Below, piece after piece: positions 23,770-33,637 of a stretch of DNA of 34,182 nucleotides. Below the pieces are notes generated by a model. It worked only from the letters and a program-made list of their open reading frames with translations, ran no database searches and was not told the DNA's origin. Origin of the DNA: Chloroflexota bacterium (GTDB lineage: Bacteria; Chloroflexota; Anaerolineae; UBA4142); the NCBI GenBank assembly GCA_016865935.1, contig VGOB01000032.1, forward strand, positions 1 to 34,182, read 5' to 3'. The position numbers and the translations under genes are program-made. Every line of letters starts with the position of its first letter. The stretch's first letter is position 1.

Positions 23770-23771
23770 CG

Positions 23772-24374
23772 ATGGACACGACGCCGCGCGCGGTGACGCG
23801 CCTGATCGACGAGTTTCATCGCTTGCCGGGCATCGGACCCAAAACCGCGCAACGGCTCACGTTCTATCTGTTGCGCGCGCCGAAAGAGCACGCGCTATCG
23901 CTGGCGGAAGCGCTGACGCAACTGAAAGATAAAATCGTCACGTGCGCGATTTGCCAGAACATCGCGGAAGAAAATCCGTGCGCGATTTGCCGCGATGACG
24001 TGCGCGATCGTTCGATCATTTGCGTCGTCGAAGAGCCGCTGGATGTGCTGGCGCTGGAACGAACGCGCGAGTATCGTGGGTTGTATCACGTCTTGCACGG
24101 CGCGATTTCGCCGGTGGATGGAATCGGTCCGGAAGATTTGCGCGTGCAAGAGTTGTTGACGCGGATTCGGCGCGAGCCGGGTATCACCGAAATCGTTTTG
24201 GCGACGAACCCGAATCTGGAAGGCGAAGCGACGGCGATGTACTTGGAGCGGTTGATCAAGCCGCTGGGGATTCGCGTGACGCGGCTGGCGCGCGGGTTGC
24301 CGGTCGGCGGGGATTTGGAATATGCGGATGAGGTGACGCTGATCCGGGCGTTGGAGGGTCGGCGGGAGGTTTGA
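23772..24374 (+). CDS. recR: Recombination mediator RecR
   Basis: Works with RecF and RecO to load RecA on gapped DNA. 200 residues, normal length. An N-terminal helix-hairpin-helix ([17 protein letters not shown]) is followed by a Cys4 zinc finger (C58, C61, C70, C73) and a TOPRIM domain (about 80-175, with [16 protein letters not shown] and [17 protein letters not shown]). The C-terminal [20 protein letters not shown] segment is the family signature. It is the last gene of the dnaX operon; the rRNA promoter P1 begins 29 bp later. Confidence 0.97.
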   Translation: MDTTPRAVTRLIDEFHRLPGIGPKTAQRLTFYLLRAPKEHALSLAEALTQLKDKIVTCAICQNIAEENPCAICRDDVRDRSIICVVEEPLDVLALERTREYRGLYHVLHGAISPVDGIGPEDLRVQELLTRIRREPGITEIVLATNPNLEGEATAMYLERLIKPLGIRVTRLARGLPVGGDLEYADEVTLIRALEGRREV

Positions 24375-24402
24375 GTGATTCAAAAATTTAAGGCAATCGC
24401 GC

Positions 24403-24430
24403 TTGACAAATCCGGAAAAACGTGTATAAT
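24403..24430 (+). promoter_or_regulatory. rRNA operon promoter P1
   Basis: TTGACA (24403-24408), 16-bp spacer, TATAAT (24425-24430). Start expected near 24437. A full consensus match in both hexamers suits a strong growth-regulated promoter. Confidence 0.9.
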
Positions 24431-24436
24431 TACTCG

Positions 24437-24570
24437 GCACGATGAGTAAGGGTGTTACAAATTTTGTGCGTCAAGGAGGCAAAACGAGACGGTAAGCGGT
24501 CATCGAACGTTTAGGGTTCGTTGAATGGTCTCGTGTTGTCTCCGCCGGCCGCAGGTCGGCGGATTTTGTT
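24437..24570 (+). ncRNA. Structured leader or small RNA between P1 and P2
   Basis: The P1 transcript would begin about 5 nt before an ATG that opens a 17-codon ORF (24442-24495, product MSKGVTNFVRQGGKTRR), which would be leaderless. After it, ACGAGAC and GTCTCGT (with CGAAC/GTTCG inside) form a hairpin. A terminator-like stem (24541-24563) then follows before P2. It could be an attenuated leader, an independent small RNA of about 130 nt, or an antitermination region. No known RNA family was recognised, and whether the 17-codon ORF is translated is unknown. Confidence 0.4.
24541..24570 (+). terminator. Terminator-like hairpin between P1 and P2
   Basis: Stem TCCGCCG / CGGCGGA with a 9-nt loop, followed by TTTTGTT. 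It would stop P1 transcripts before the 16S gene unless antitermination acts. Confidence 0.65.
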
Positions 24571-24585
24571 CTCTAAAATCGGAAT

Positions 24586-24614
24586 TTGACACGGGTGGGA
24601 ATGTGTGGTATAAA
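24586..24614 (+). promoter_or_regulatory. rRNA operon promoter P2
   Basis: TTGACA (24586-24591), 17-bp spacer, TATAAA (24609-24614). Start near 24621, downstream of the terminator-like hairpin, so P2 alone may feed the 16S gene. Confidence 0.85.
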
Positions 24615-24625
24615 TCCGCCCGTTC

Positions 24626-24665
24626 GCCCGTCGCCAGCAAGCGGCGGGCAAGGGACTTTAACAAC
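24626..24665 (+). promoter_or_regulatory. boxB-boxA-like antitermination site
   Basis: A 9-bp hairpin (GCCCGTCGC / GCGGCGGGC, 24626-24649) is followed by GGACTTTAACAAC (24653-24665), close to the E. coli rrn boxA CTCTTTAACA. This fits Nus-dependent rRNA antitermination. Confidence 0.6.
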
Positions 24666-24687
24666 TGAAGAGTGATAGGAAAGAGCG
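24658..24687 (+). other. 16S processing stem, left arm
   Basis: Begins TTAACAACTGAAGAGTGATA and is complementary over about 30 nt, with one bulge, to 27025-27055 after the 16S gene. The two arms enclose the whole 16S gene, the expected RNase III substrate. Confidence 0.9.
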
Positions 24688-24735
24688 TTTGTAGAATTGA
24701 AGAATCCGGATGAAACTCAAAATTTGAAATATAAC

Positions 24736-24777
<42 letters not shown>

Positions 24778-25038
24778 TTAACACATGCAAGTCGAACGGG
24801 TACTTTGGGAAACTGGAGTGCTAGTGGCAAACGGGTGAGTAACACGTGGGTGACCTGCCTCAAAGTGGGGAACAACAGACCGAAAGGTTTGCTAATACCG
24901 CATTAGTTCGGCGATTCAATTTGCCGAATAAAGCCCCCTTCGGGGGGCGCTTTGAGAGGGGCCCGCGTCCCATCAGGTAGTTGGTGAGGTAATAGCCCAC
25001 CAAGCCGATGACGGGTAGCTGTTCTGAGAGGAAGATCA

Positions 25039-25124
<86 letters not shown>

Positions 25125-25469
25125 GACGCCGCGTGGGTGACGAAGGCCTTCGGGTCGTAAAACCCTTTTGGCAGGGACGAGTGAGGACGGTACCTGTCGA
25201 ATAAGTCTCGGCTAACTACGTGCCAGCAGCCGCGGTAAAACGTAGGAGGCGAGCGTTATCCGGATTTACTGGGCGTAAAGCGTGCGTAGGCGGTTGGGTA
25301 AGTCTGACGTGAAAGCCCCTGGCTCAACTGGGGGAGGTCGTTGGATACTGTCCGGCTTGAGGGTGATAGAGGAGAGTGGAATTCCCGGTGTAGCGGTGGA
25401 ATGCGTAGAGATCGGGAGGAACACCAGTGGCGAAAGCGACTCTCTGGATCACATCTGACGCTGAGTGCA

Positions 25470-25516
<47 letters not shown>

Positions 25517-25626
25517 CCTAAACGATGAGGGCTGGGTGTCGGCAGGGTTTCCTGTCGGTGCCGAAGCTAACGCGTTAAGCCCTCCGCCTGGGGACTACGA
25601 ACGCAAGTTTAAAACTCAAAGGAATA

Positions 25627-25661
<35 letters not shown>

Positions 25662-25744
25662 CAATTCGATGCAACACGAAGAACCTTACCAGGGTTTGAC
25701 ATGTATGTGGTAGGAAACTGAAAGGGGTCCGACCCGCAAGGGAG

Positions 25745-25822
<78 letters not shown>

Positions 25823-25875
25823 TTCGCTAGTTATATGTGTCTAGCGATACTGCCGGATTAACTCCGGAGGAAGGC

Positions 25876-25910
<35 letters not shown>

Positions 25911-26191
25911 TGGGCTACACACACGCTACAATGGGTGCTACAGAGCGTTGCCAAGCCGCGAGGCGGAGCTAATCGCACAAAAGCATCCTCAGTTCAGATT
26001 GCAGGCTGCAACTCGCCTGCATGAAGTCGGAGTTGCTAGTAAACGCGCGTCAGCTATAGTGCGTTGAATGCGTTCCCGGGCCTTGTACTCACCGCCCGTC
26101 ACGTGATGGAAGTCGGTAACACTTGAAGTCGGTGACTGAACCGCAAGGACAGAGCCGCCGAGGGTGGGACTGGTAACTGGCACGAAGTCGT

Positions 26192-26921
26192 AAATCTGTT
26201 GCGACCGGCAGGAGTAATCTTGCCGTAAAACCTGACTGTATCGGTGGAACCCTCTCTGAGGCAATACCGAGGGAAGTCGTCCCGAGCGAAGGCGAAGGAT
26301 TGACCCCGTAGAGACTACACGTCGGCTCCTCTGAGTCCTATGTCCAACCGCGAATATCAAGCCTATCTGCAAGGCGCACTTCACGATGGTACTCGAAGTG
26401 AAGCGCACAATACGCATCGTATCTCCCAGAAGGGAACGGAATGGCTTTCTCGATTGCGCGACTTGTTTACCGCACTTGGTTTCAAGTCGTGGATGTATCA
26501 AGAAGGCAAGAGCCGGGGGGTCTATGTGCTGGAAACAACAGCGCAGTTCCTCAATACGGAATACGATCCCAATCTTCTGCAAACAGGATTGGAACGTATA
26601 GCGTATGTGCGAGGATACTTTGATGCCGAAGGTGGGATGCCGCAATCGCCAGGTGCAAGGTTCTACATCCAGTTTACGCAGAAGAACCGCGTGGAACTGG
26701 AAAAAGTCAAGGCGATGCTCGAAGAACTCGGGATCCAGTGTGGTGAAATCCACAATCCAAGTGTTGTAGCAGATCCAGATTACTGGCGATTCTATGTTCT
26801 GGCGAACTCCCACAAGGCGTTTGCTGGGCTGATCGGATCTTGGCATCCGCGTAAGGACGGGATACTCAAACAGAGGATGAAGATATAGTCCATGCCCTAT
26901 GGCGACATGGGGACTAACATG
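26192..26921 (+). mobile_element. Group I intron in 16S rRNA after U1498 (730 nt)
   Basis: The upstream exon ends in GUCGU. Intron GCGAC (26201-26205) pairs with it, giving P1 with the required terminal U.G wobble. The adjacent UGUU (26197-26200) pairs with the downstream exon AACA (26922-26925) as P10. The intron ends in G (26921). The core R element (GAGACTACACG, about 26311-26321) and S element (AAGATATAGTCC, 26880-26891) form P7. The endonuclease ORF lies between R and S, in the P8 region. Confidence 0.92.
26340..26888 (+). CDS. LAGLIDADG homing endonuclease of the 16S intron
   Basis: 182 residues from ATG at 26340. Two LAGLIDADG motifs are seen, AYLQGALHDG (about 8-17) and AYVRGYFDAEGG (about 88-99), each with an acidic catalytic residue, so it should act as a pseudo-symmetric monomer. 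It would cut intronless 16S genes at the insertion site and spread the intron. The stop codon lies inside the conserved S element (AAGATATAGTCC), so the protein's C-terminus is constrained by ribozyme structure. No clear ribosome-binding site is visible. Codon use is less GC-rich than the chromosomal genes, in line with a mobile origin. Confidence 0.9.
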   Translation: MSNREYQAYLQGALHDGTRSEAHNTHRISQKGTEWLSRLRDLFTALGFKSWMYQEGKSRGVYVLETTAQFLNTEYDPNLLQTGLERIAYVRGYFDAEGGMPQSPGARFYIQFTQKNRVELEKVKAMLEELGIQCGEIHNPSVVADPDYWRFYVLANSHKAFAGLIGSWHPRKDGILKQRMKI

Positions 26922-26933
26922 AACAAGGTAGCT

Positions 26934-26968
<35 letters not shown>

Positions 26969-27024
26969 GGGAGATAACAAGTGCTCACACTTGTATACTC
27001 CAGACTTTCTTCGATTTCTGCGTT

Positions 27025-27055
27025 CGCTTCTTTCCTATCACTCTTCAGTTGTTAA
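27025..27055 (+). other. 16S processing stem, right arm
   Basis: Ends CTCTTCAGTTGTTAA, complementary to 24658-24687 with one bulged base. It lies about 60 nt after the 16S 3' end and 18 nt before tRNA-Ile. Confidence 0.9.
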
Positions 27056-27073
27056 GGTTCCGCTGAACTAAAC

Positions 27074-27147
27074 GGGCCTTTAGCTCAGCTGGTTAGAGCG
27101 TGCCTCTGATAAGGGCAAGGTCTGTGGTTCAAGTCCACAAAGGCCCA
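27074..27147 (+). tRNA. tRNA-Ile (GAT)
   Basis: Acceptor GGGCCTT / AAGGCCC, anticodon loop CTGATAA giving GAT, and T-loop GTTCAAGTC. 74 nt; the 3' CCA is not encoded. This is the usual first spacer tRNA. Confidence 0.97.
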
Positions 27148-27157
27148 CCTGGGAATT

Positions 27158-27223
27158 TCAGATTGGAGATTTTAGATTGCAGATTGAAAAATCTGAAGTC
27201 ATAAATTTGAAATCTGAAATGAG
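27158..27223. repeat. Heptamer array between tRNA-Ile and tRNA-Ala
   Basis: Four units ending in AGATT (TCAGATT, GGAGATT, TTAGATT, GCAGATT), then units of the reverse type (AAATCTG, AAGTCAT, AAATTTG, AAATCTG). The halves can pair into a hairpin in the pre-rRNA between the two tRNAs. Confidence 0.85.
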
Positions 27224-27228
27224 TTGAG

Positions 27229-27301
27229 GGGGCCATAGTTTAGCTGGGAGAACGCCTCCTTTGCAAGGAGGAGGTCAGGGGTTCGAGTCCCCTTGGCTCC
27301 A
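27229..27301 (+). tRNA. tRNA-Ala (TGC)
   Basis: Acceptor GGGGCCA / TGGCTCC, anticodon stem CCTCC/GGAGG with TGC anticodon (CTTTGCAAG), and T-loop GTTCGAGTC. 73 nt; CCA is not encoded. Confidence 0.97.
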
Positions 27302-27309
27302 CTCCGTTC

Positions 27310-27337
27310 TTGACAAGGAACGCGTTCGGAGTATAAT
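27310..27337 (+). promoter_or_regulatory. Internal promoter P3 before 23S
   Basis: TTGACA (27310-27315), 16-bp spacer, TATAAT (27332-27337). Same spacing and hexamers as P1. It would give extra 23S-5S transcripts or a separate short RNA (see the hairpin at 27430). Confidence 0.88.
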
Positions 27338-27429
27338 CGCACCTAACGAGGTGTAGCAAAAAAGTATGTTAAACGTTCTGGAGACCCGAATCGCATAATC
27401 GTGTTCTGACACTTTCGTCGCGTCTTCAG

Positions 27430-27457
27430 ACGACCTGGCGATGTGCCAGGTCGTTTT
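27430..27457 (+). terminator. Terminator-like hairpin between P3 and 23S
   Basis: Stem ACGACCTGGC / GCCAGGTCGT with a 5-nt loop, then TTTTG. It lies about 90 nt after the P3 start, mirroring the P1-hairpin layout before 16S. Confidence 0.75.
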
Positions 27458-27533
27458 GTGTCTCTCGAACCCGCGCGCTGATCTCTGACGATTGTTGATC
27501 ACGGTCAACGGTCGCTAGCGATCAAACGCTAGG

Positions 27534-27601
27534 CAGATTTCAGAGGTCAGATTTCAGAAGTCAGATTTTCAATCTGCAATCTGAAATCAAAAATCTGAAA
27601 T
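27534..27601. repeat. Heptamer array in the 23S leader
   Basis: CAGATTT and CAGAGGT/CAGAAGT alternate in 7-bp steps, then reverse units (AATCTG, AAATCTG) follow. It is closely related to the array between the tRNAs, so the two may be copies of one another. Confidence 0.85.
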
Positions 27602-27817
27602 GGATCCGCACTTTACCAACTGAATAGAAGGTATCGTAAACATCACCAGGATGTTTACGATGTGTGTTCCTGCTCGCAAAGCGTCGCCGCCTTTTGGGCG
27701 ATTGCATCAACCAAAATCGAAACAGGCGACGATTTGCGATTAACACACAAATGGCAATCGTCGCGTGATCGCAAGATCGCGTGACAATCGTCAAGGTTTT
27801 CAATTCGTCAATATCCC
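27602..27817 (+). other. 23S leader: boxA-like site, processing stem, hairpins
   Basis: CACTTTACCAACTGAA (27609-27624) is nearly the same as the 16S boxA region. AACTGAATAGAAGGTAT (27618-27634) pairs with 31566-31582 after 23S as the processing stem. A 12-bp hairpin (ATCGTAAACATC, 27633-27661) and another (GCGACGATTTGC, 27726-27764) follow. CAATATCCCGAGAGA just before 23S pairs with TCTCTCGGGATATTG at its 3' end. Confidence 0.75.
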
Positions 27818-28305
27818 GAGAGATAAGCTACTAAGAGCACATGGCGGATGCCTTGGCGCCAAAGGCCGAAGAAGGACGTGGTTGGCTGCGATAAGCCGCG
27901 TAGAGCCGTCAACAGGCGTAATATGCGCGGATTTCCGAATGGGGTAACCCCCTCCAAGTCATGTTGGAGGACCTGCGTGTTGAATCCATAGATGCGCGGG
28001 AGGGCACCGGGGGAACTGAAACATCTCAGTACCCCGAGGAAAAGAGACCATTCCCCTAGTAGTGGCGAGCGAACGGGGACAAGCCTAAACCACTGTGCCG
28101 TAAGGTGCAGTGGGGTTGTAGGGCTCGGCATATGAGAGTTACCAAACTGATTTCTAGCGGAAGGATTCTGGAAAGTTCCGTCATAGCGGGTGATAGCCCC
28201 GTACGCGAAAGAAATCAGACTCTCGTCGAGTTCCTGAGTACCACGGGGCACGCTAATCCTGTGGGAATCCGGGGAGTCCACTCTCTAAGGCTAAATACCT
28301 TTGGC

Positions 28306-28345
<40 letters not shown>

Positions 28346-28945
28346 TACGGCTGTGAGCCGAGTGAAATAGAACCTGAAACCGTGTGCTTACAAGCAGTGG
28401 AAGGACTATGCCAGATTGTGATGCGCGCAAGCGCGTCTGCTGGAACGTCTGACCGCGTGCCTCTTGAAGAATGAGCGAGCGAGTTACTTCTCTGTGGCAA
28501 GGATAAGGGAGTGACACCCGGATCCGTAGCGAAAGCGAGTCCGAATAGGGCGATCAGTCGCAGGGAGTAGACCCGAAACCCGGTGAGCTACTTATGGGCA
28601 GGTTGAAGCGGCGGTAACACGTCGTGGAGGACCGAACTCTTTAGCGTTGCAAAGCTATGAGATGACCTGTGAGTAGGTGGTGAAATGCCTAACGAACCGG
28701 GAGATAGCTGGTTCTCCCCGAAATAACTCTAGGGTTAGCCTCGTATGTTTAGTGGCGGAGGTAGAGCACTGGATTGGCTAGGGGGCGTCAAGCTTACCAA
28801 CCCAAACCAAACTCCGAATGCCGCCACTCCAAGTACGGGAGTCGGACTACGTGGGATGAGCTTCGTAGTCAAAAGGGAAACAGCCCAGATCGTCGAATAA
28901 GGTCCTCAAGTCTATGCTAAGTGGGAAACGATGTGAGATTGTTCT

Positions 28946-29008
<63 letters not shown>

Positions 29009-29788
29009 AAACGGTCTCGCGCGGAAAATGTAACGGGGCTCAAGCATAGCACCGATTTCACGAACTCTGCTGTAAAGCAAAGTGGTAGGGGAGCGTTCTG
29101 GGAGCAGCGAAGCACGACGGCGACGACGTGTGGAGCGACCAGAAGTGAGAATGCTCGCATAAGTAGCGAAATTAGAGTGAGAAACTCTAACGCCGGAAGC
29201 CTGAGGGTTCAGACGCAAGGGTAATCCGCGTCTGGTTAGTCGGCCCTAAGCTGAGGACGAAAGTCGTAAGCGATGGACATTCGGTTAATATTCCGAAACT
29301 ATCTGAGTTGAGTGAAGGGGTGACGCAGTAGGATAGCCCAGCCTGCCTATCGGACATGGTAGGTGCTAAGCCGCGAGGAGTTGAGGGGAGTAGGCAAATC
29401 CGCTCCCTGATCTGAGCGGTGGGCGGCGCCGCAAGGCCACAAGTGGGTGATTCCAAACTGCCGAGAAAAGCCTCTAAGCGTTGAAACTTGGATACCCGTA
29501 CCGCAAACCGACACAGGTGGGCGGCATGAGAAATGCAAGGCGATCGGGAGAACCTCCGTTAAGGAACTCGGCAAAATGCACCCGTAACTTCGGGAGAAGG
29601 GTGGCTTGTCTGCGTCAGATTATCTCAAAGCGCGGGCAAGTCGCAGCGAAGCGGCTCGACTGACTGTTTAACAAAAACACAGGTCTCTGCAAACGCGCAA
29701 GCGGATGTATAGGGGCTGACTCCTGCCCAGTGCCGGAAGGTTAAAGGGAGAGGTTAGGTCCGCCGCAAGGCGAGCCGAAGCTTTGAAC

Positions 29789-30615
<827 letters not shown>

Positions 30616-30692
30616 AGTAACAAGTTGAGCGCTGTCTCAACGGGGGACCCGGCGAAATTGAAATAGTGGTGAAGATGCCATTTACCCGCACT

Positions 30693-30724
<32 letters not shown>

Positions 30725-30873
30725 CCCTGGCATTGAGTTGAGGTTTGTTGTGCGTAGGATATCTGGGAGGCTTTGAAGCTGGGCTTGCGGGCTCGGTGGA
30801 GCCAACGTTGAAATACCAGACTCAAGAAATTTCGACCCTAACGTCTAGCCGTAATCCGGCGGACGGACCGTGC

Positions 30874-30911
<38 letters not shown>

Positions 30912-30926
30912 TGTAACGGAGGCGCC

Positions 30927-30957
<31 letters not shown>

Positions 30958-30993
30958 CCACTGAGTGCAAAGGCATAAGGGAGCTTGACTGCG

Positions 30994-31025
<32 letters not shown>

Positions 31026-31135
31026 GCTTAATGATCCCACGACTCTGTGTGGAAAGGTCGTGGCTTATCGGACAAAAGCTACCCCGGGGATAACAGGCTG
31101 GTGAGATCCAAGCGTTCACAGCGACGATCTCGCTC

Positions 31136-31173
<38 letters not shown>

Positions 31174-31175
31174 TT

Positions 31176-31259
<84 letters not shown>

Positions 31260-31316
31260 AGTGTGGGCGCAGGGGATTTGAGGGGAGTTGCCCTTAGTAC
31301 GAGAGGACCAGGGTGA

Positions 31317-31354
<38 letters not shown>

Positions 31355-31565
31355 TGCTGGGTAGCCAAGTTCGGCAGTGATAACCGCTGAATGCATCTAA
31401 GTGGGAAGCATGCCCCAAGACTAGATCCCCCATCGGTTTACCGAGTAAGCGCGGTCGTAGACTACGACCTTGATAGGTCGCAGGTGTAAGCGTGGTGACA
31501 CGTTCAGCTAAGCGATACTAATGCGCGAGGGCTTTCTCTCGGGATATTGATGAATTGAAACCCTT

Positions 31566-31582
31566 ATACCTTCTATTCAGTT
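31566..31582 (+). other. 23S processing stem, right arm
   Basis: ATACCTTCTATTCAGTT is the exact 17-nt complement of 27618-27634. The arms enclose the entire 23S gene. Confidence 0.9.
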
Positions 31583-31618
31583 TGCTTTACAATCGAATCG
31601 TCAATCAAAAACAGATTC

Positions 31619-31735
31619 CTCTGGTGATTTGAGCGACGGGGAAACACCCGGTCCCATGCCGAACCCGGTAGTTAAGCCCGTCAGCGCCGATGGTACTGGC
31701 GGTACGCACCGCTGGGAGAGTAAGTCATTGCCAGG
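31619..31735 (+). rRNA. 5S ribosomal RNA
   Basis: GGGGAAACACCCGGTCCCATG, the loop GAACCCGGTAGTTAAGCC and GCGCCGATGGTACTGG are canonical. The terminal stem CTGGTGAT / ATTGCCAG sets the approximate ends. Confidence 0.95.
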
Positions 31736-31756
31736 ACGGATTCTGTTTTTGTTTTC

Positions 31757-31804
31757 AAGAAAAATCGCGACGCGCAATTTCTGCCATCGCGATTTTTCTT
31801 TTTT
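31757..31804 (+). terminator. rRNA operon terminator
   Basis: Stem AAGAAAAATCGCGA / TCGCGATTTTTCTT around a 16-nt loop, followed by TTTT. Clear 3' end of the operon. Confidence 0.92.
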
Positions 31805-31815
31805 CCAATCCCTTG

Positions 31816-31824
31816 TGCTATAAT
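31816..31824 (+). promoter_or_regulatory. Extended -10 for the HEAT-repeat gene
   Basis: TGCTATAAT (TATAAT at 31819-31824). The -35 region overlaps the rRNA terminator T-tract and is poor. The same GTGCTATAAT appears in the LCP promoter. Confidence 0.6.
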
Positions 31825-31834
31825 CGTCTCCAGG

Positions 31835-31880
31835 GTCATTGCGAGGCGTGGTCTGCCGAAGCAATCCCCAAAGAGAAATT
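31835..31880. repeat. REP-like element, half copy 4
   Basis: GTCATTGCGAGG then GAAGCAATCCCCA, the left half of copy 1, without its inverted partner. It lies in the leader of the HEAT-repeat gene. Confidence 0.75.
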
Positions 31881-31891
31881 GGAATCTCCCG

Positions 31892-32608
31892 ATGCGTTGT
31901 CACGGCTTAACTTCTGATCGCCATCGTTGTTCGCGCGACGCGCAAGCCGCGACGAACTTTTGCGCCGAACATCAACCGCAAGCGCAAACCGAACCACGCG
32001 CCGAACCCGCGCCCGCGCCGCGCGGTGGCATCGCGCGTCTGCTGGAACGATTGCAGCCCGCGCTCGCGCGAAACGTCGTGCCCGACGACGCGAACTTTGC
32101 GGTACCGCGCTGGCTCAACAAAAGTTCGACGCCGCAGGTGATTGAGCGCGTGCTGAACGATCCGAGCTGTATGATCCGCTGGTCCGCCGCGTTCGTCCTC
32201 CGCAAACGCCGCGACCCTGCCGCGATTGAACCGCTCTGGCGCGTCCTGCAAAACGACCCCGTCAGTTTCGTGCGACAACAAGCCGCCGTCGCGCTCGGCA
32301 AAATCGGTACGGCGGCGGTACTCACTCCGCTGATCGAAGCGCTGTGGCACGATCAGGACGCGGGCGTGCGGCAAGCGTGCGCGATCGCGCTTGGCAATCT
32401 GGGTTACGCGATCGCGACGAAAGATTTGGCGGAAACACTGAATCGCGATTACGCGATCTTCGTCCGCTGGGACTGCGCGCTCGCGCTCGGGCAAGTCGGC
32501 GATTTCTCGGTCGAACGATTGCTGGAGGAACGCGCGGAACAAGATCAGAGCCAAGTCGTGCGCGGCGCCTGCCGCGAGTCACTCGAAGAAATTCGGAAGC
32601 GAAAATAG
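31892..32608 (+). CDS. HEAT-repeat protein with N-terminal zinc-like motif
   Basis: 238 residues. Residues C3, C13, C24 and H27 (pattern C-x9-C-x10-C-x2-H) form a probable small zinc-binding element like those seen in front of various Chloroflexota and actinobacterial proteins. A Pro/Ala linker follows (about 28-45). From about 75 to 235 come four to five HEAT/PBS-lyase-type repeats (AIEPLWRVLQND, VRQQAAVALGKIG, VRQACAIALGNLG, VRWDCALALGQVG). These form a curved scaffold for protein binding. The partner is unknown. The gene is a single unit between the rRNA operon and a terminator. Confidence 0.85.
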   Translation: MRCHGLTSDRHRCSRDAQAATNFCAEHQPQAQTEPRAEPAPAPRGGIARLLERLQPALARNVVPDDANFAVPRWLNKSSTPQVIERVLNDPSCMIRWSAAFVLRKRRDPAAIEPLWRVLQNDPVSFVRQQAAVALGKIGTAAVLTPLIEALWHDQDAGVRQACAIALGNLGYAIATKDLAETLNRDYAIFVRWDCALALGQVGDFSVERLLEERAEQDQSQVVRGACRESLEEIRKRK

Positions 32609-32645
32609 AAATCGCGGCGAGGATCATCCCTCGTCGCGATTTTTT
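32609..32645. terminator. Bidirectional terminator after the HEAT-repeat gene
   Basis: Stem AAATCGCGGCGAGG / CCTCGTCGCGATTT with a short loop, followed by a T-run. It also serves the convergent lipoprotein gene. Confidence 0.88.
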
Positions 32646-32700
32646 GTTTCGCGCGCATCGTGGTCGAGAATGTCAACGATGCAACTATCCAACGATCAAA

Positions 32701-33615
32701 CTACTTGTAACTCATCACCATCACCGTCAACTCCGTCGGCAGCTTGAGCGACGAGATGGTGATCGTCTGCGCGGTTTGCGTCACTTTGGCGGACGCGCCA
32801 AACGCCGCGCCGAACGGTCCCGCGTCGGTCAGGCGCGCGGCGGTGGACGCCGCGAGCGCGGGCGTGGTATAGTGCATCGGAATCGCGATCCTGGGTTTGA
32901 GTTGTCCAACGACTTCTGCCGCGCCCTTCCCGTCGAGCGTAAAGAATCCGCCGACGGGAATCATCACCACATCCACCGCGCCGATCTGCTTGACTTGATC
33001 GTCGCTGAGTTTGTGACCCAGGTCGCCCAGGTGCGCGAGGCGAAGCCCGTCGAGATCGAAGATAAAGATCGCGTTCTTGCCGCGCGCCGATCCTTGCGTG
33101 TCGTCGTGGTACGTCGCGACGGTGCGCACGCGCACGCCTTTGATCGTCTGATCGATCTTCGCCCAATCGTTTGCGGCGAGTCCGCGCAAAATTGTCGGAC
33201 TGCCGGTGGCGAGCGCGACGTTGTTGTGATCGCCATGCTCGTGGCTGACGGTGACGAGATCAACGCCCGCAATCGGCGTGAGTGGGTAACCCATCGTCGT
33301 CGCCATCGGATCGAGCAGCGCGGTCAAGCCCGAACTCGTTTTGAGAATGAACGTCGGATGACCGAGCCAGGTGAGTGTCGCGGTCACTTCTTTCGGCGAC
33401 GTCGCGGTTGGCGGCGCGGAAGTTGCGGTGGGTGCGGTCGTGGGCGCGGTGGTTGGCGGTGGCGGAACCGCCGTCGCGGTGGGTAGCACGCGCGTTGCCG
33501 TGGGCGGCACGGCTGTCGGCGGCACAGGCGTCGCGGTGGGCGCGGGTGTTGGGGTTGGCGTCGCGCACGCGCTCAGCGCGAGCGCGATGATCAGAACGAT
33601 GAACAGTTTTTTCAT
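32701..33615 (-). CDS. Lipoprotein with metallo-beta-lactamase fold (UPF0173-like)
   Basis: 304 residues from ATG with AGGAGG upstream. A lipoprotein signal (residues 1-17, lipobox LSAC, C17) anchors it outside the membrane. A Thr/Pro/Ala-rich spacer (about 18-75) leads to an MBL-fold domain (about 77-300). Zinc ligands: HEHGDH (H125, H127, D129, H130), an Asp in HLGDLGH, and a His in AIPMHY. This resembles the UPF0173/UlaG-like metal-dependent hydrolases, here exported. The substrate is unknown. It is a single-gene unit with its own ribosome site. Confidence 0.88.
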   Translation of the reverse strand: MKKLFIVLIIALALSACATPTPTPAPTATPVPPTAVPPTATRVLPTATAVPPPPTTAPTTAPTATSAPPTATSPKEVTATLTWLGHPTFILKTSSGLTALLDPMATTMGYPLTPIAGVDLVTVSHEHGDHNNVALATGSPTILRGLAANDWAKIDQTIKGVRVRTVATYHDDTQGSARGKNAIFIFDLDGLRLAHLGDLGHKLSDDQVKQIGAVDVVMIPVGGFFTLDGKGAAEVVGQLKPRIAIPMHYTTPALAASTAARLTDAGPFGAAFGASAKVTQTAQTITISSLKLPTELTVMVMSYK

Positions 33616-33637
33616 TTCGATTTCCTCCTGGTTTGAT

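Noticed and set aside
25989..26846. 285-aa minus-strand ORF across the 16S 3' region and intron
   Set aside because: It is antisense to rRNA and to the LAGLIDADG gene and carries no recognisable motif.
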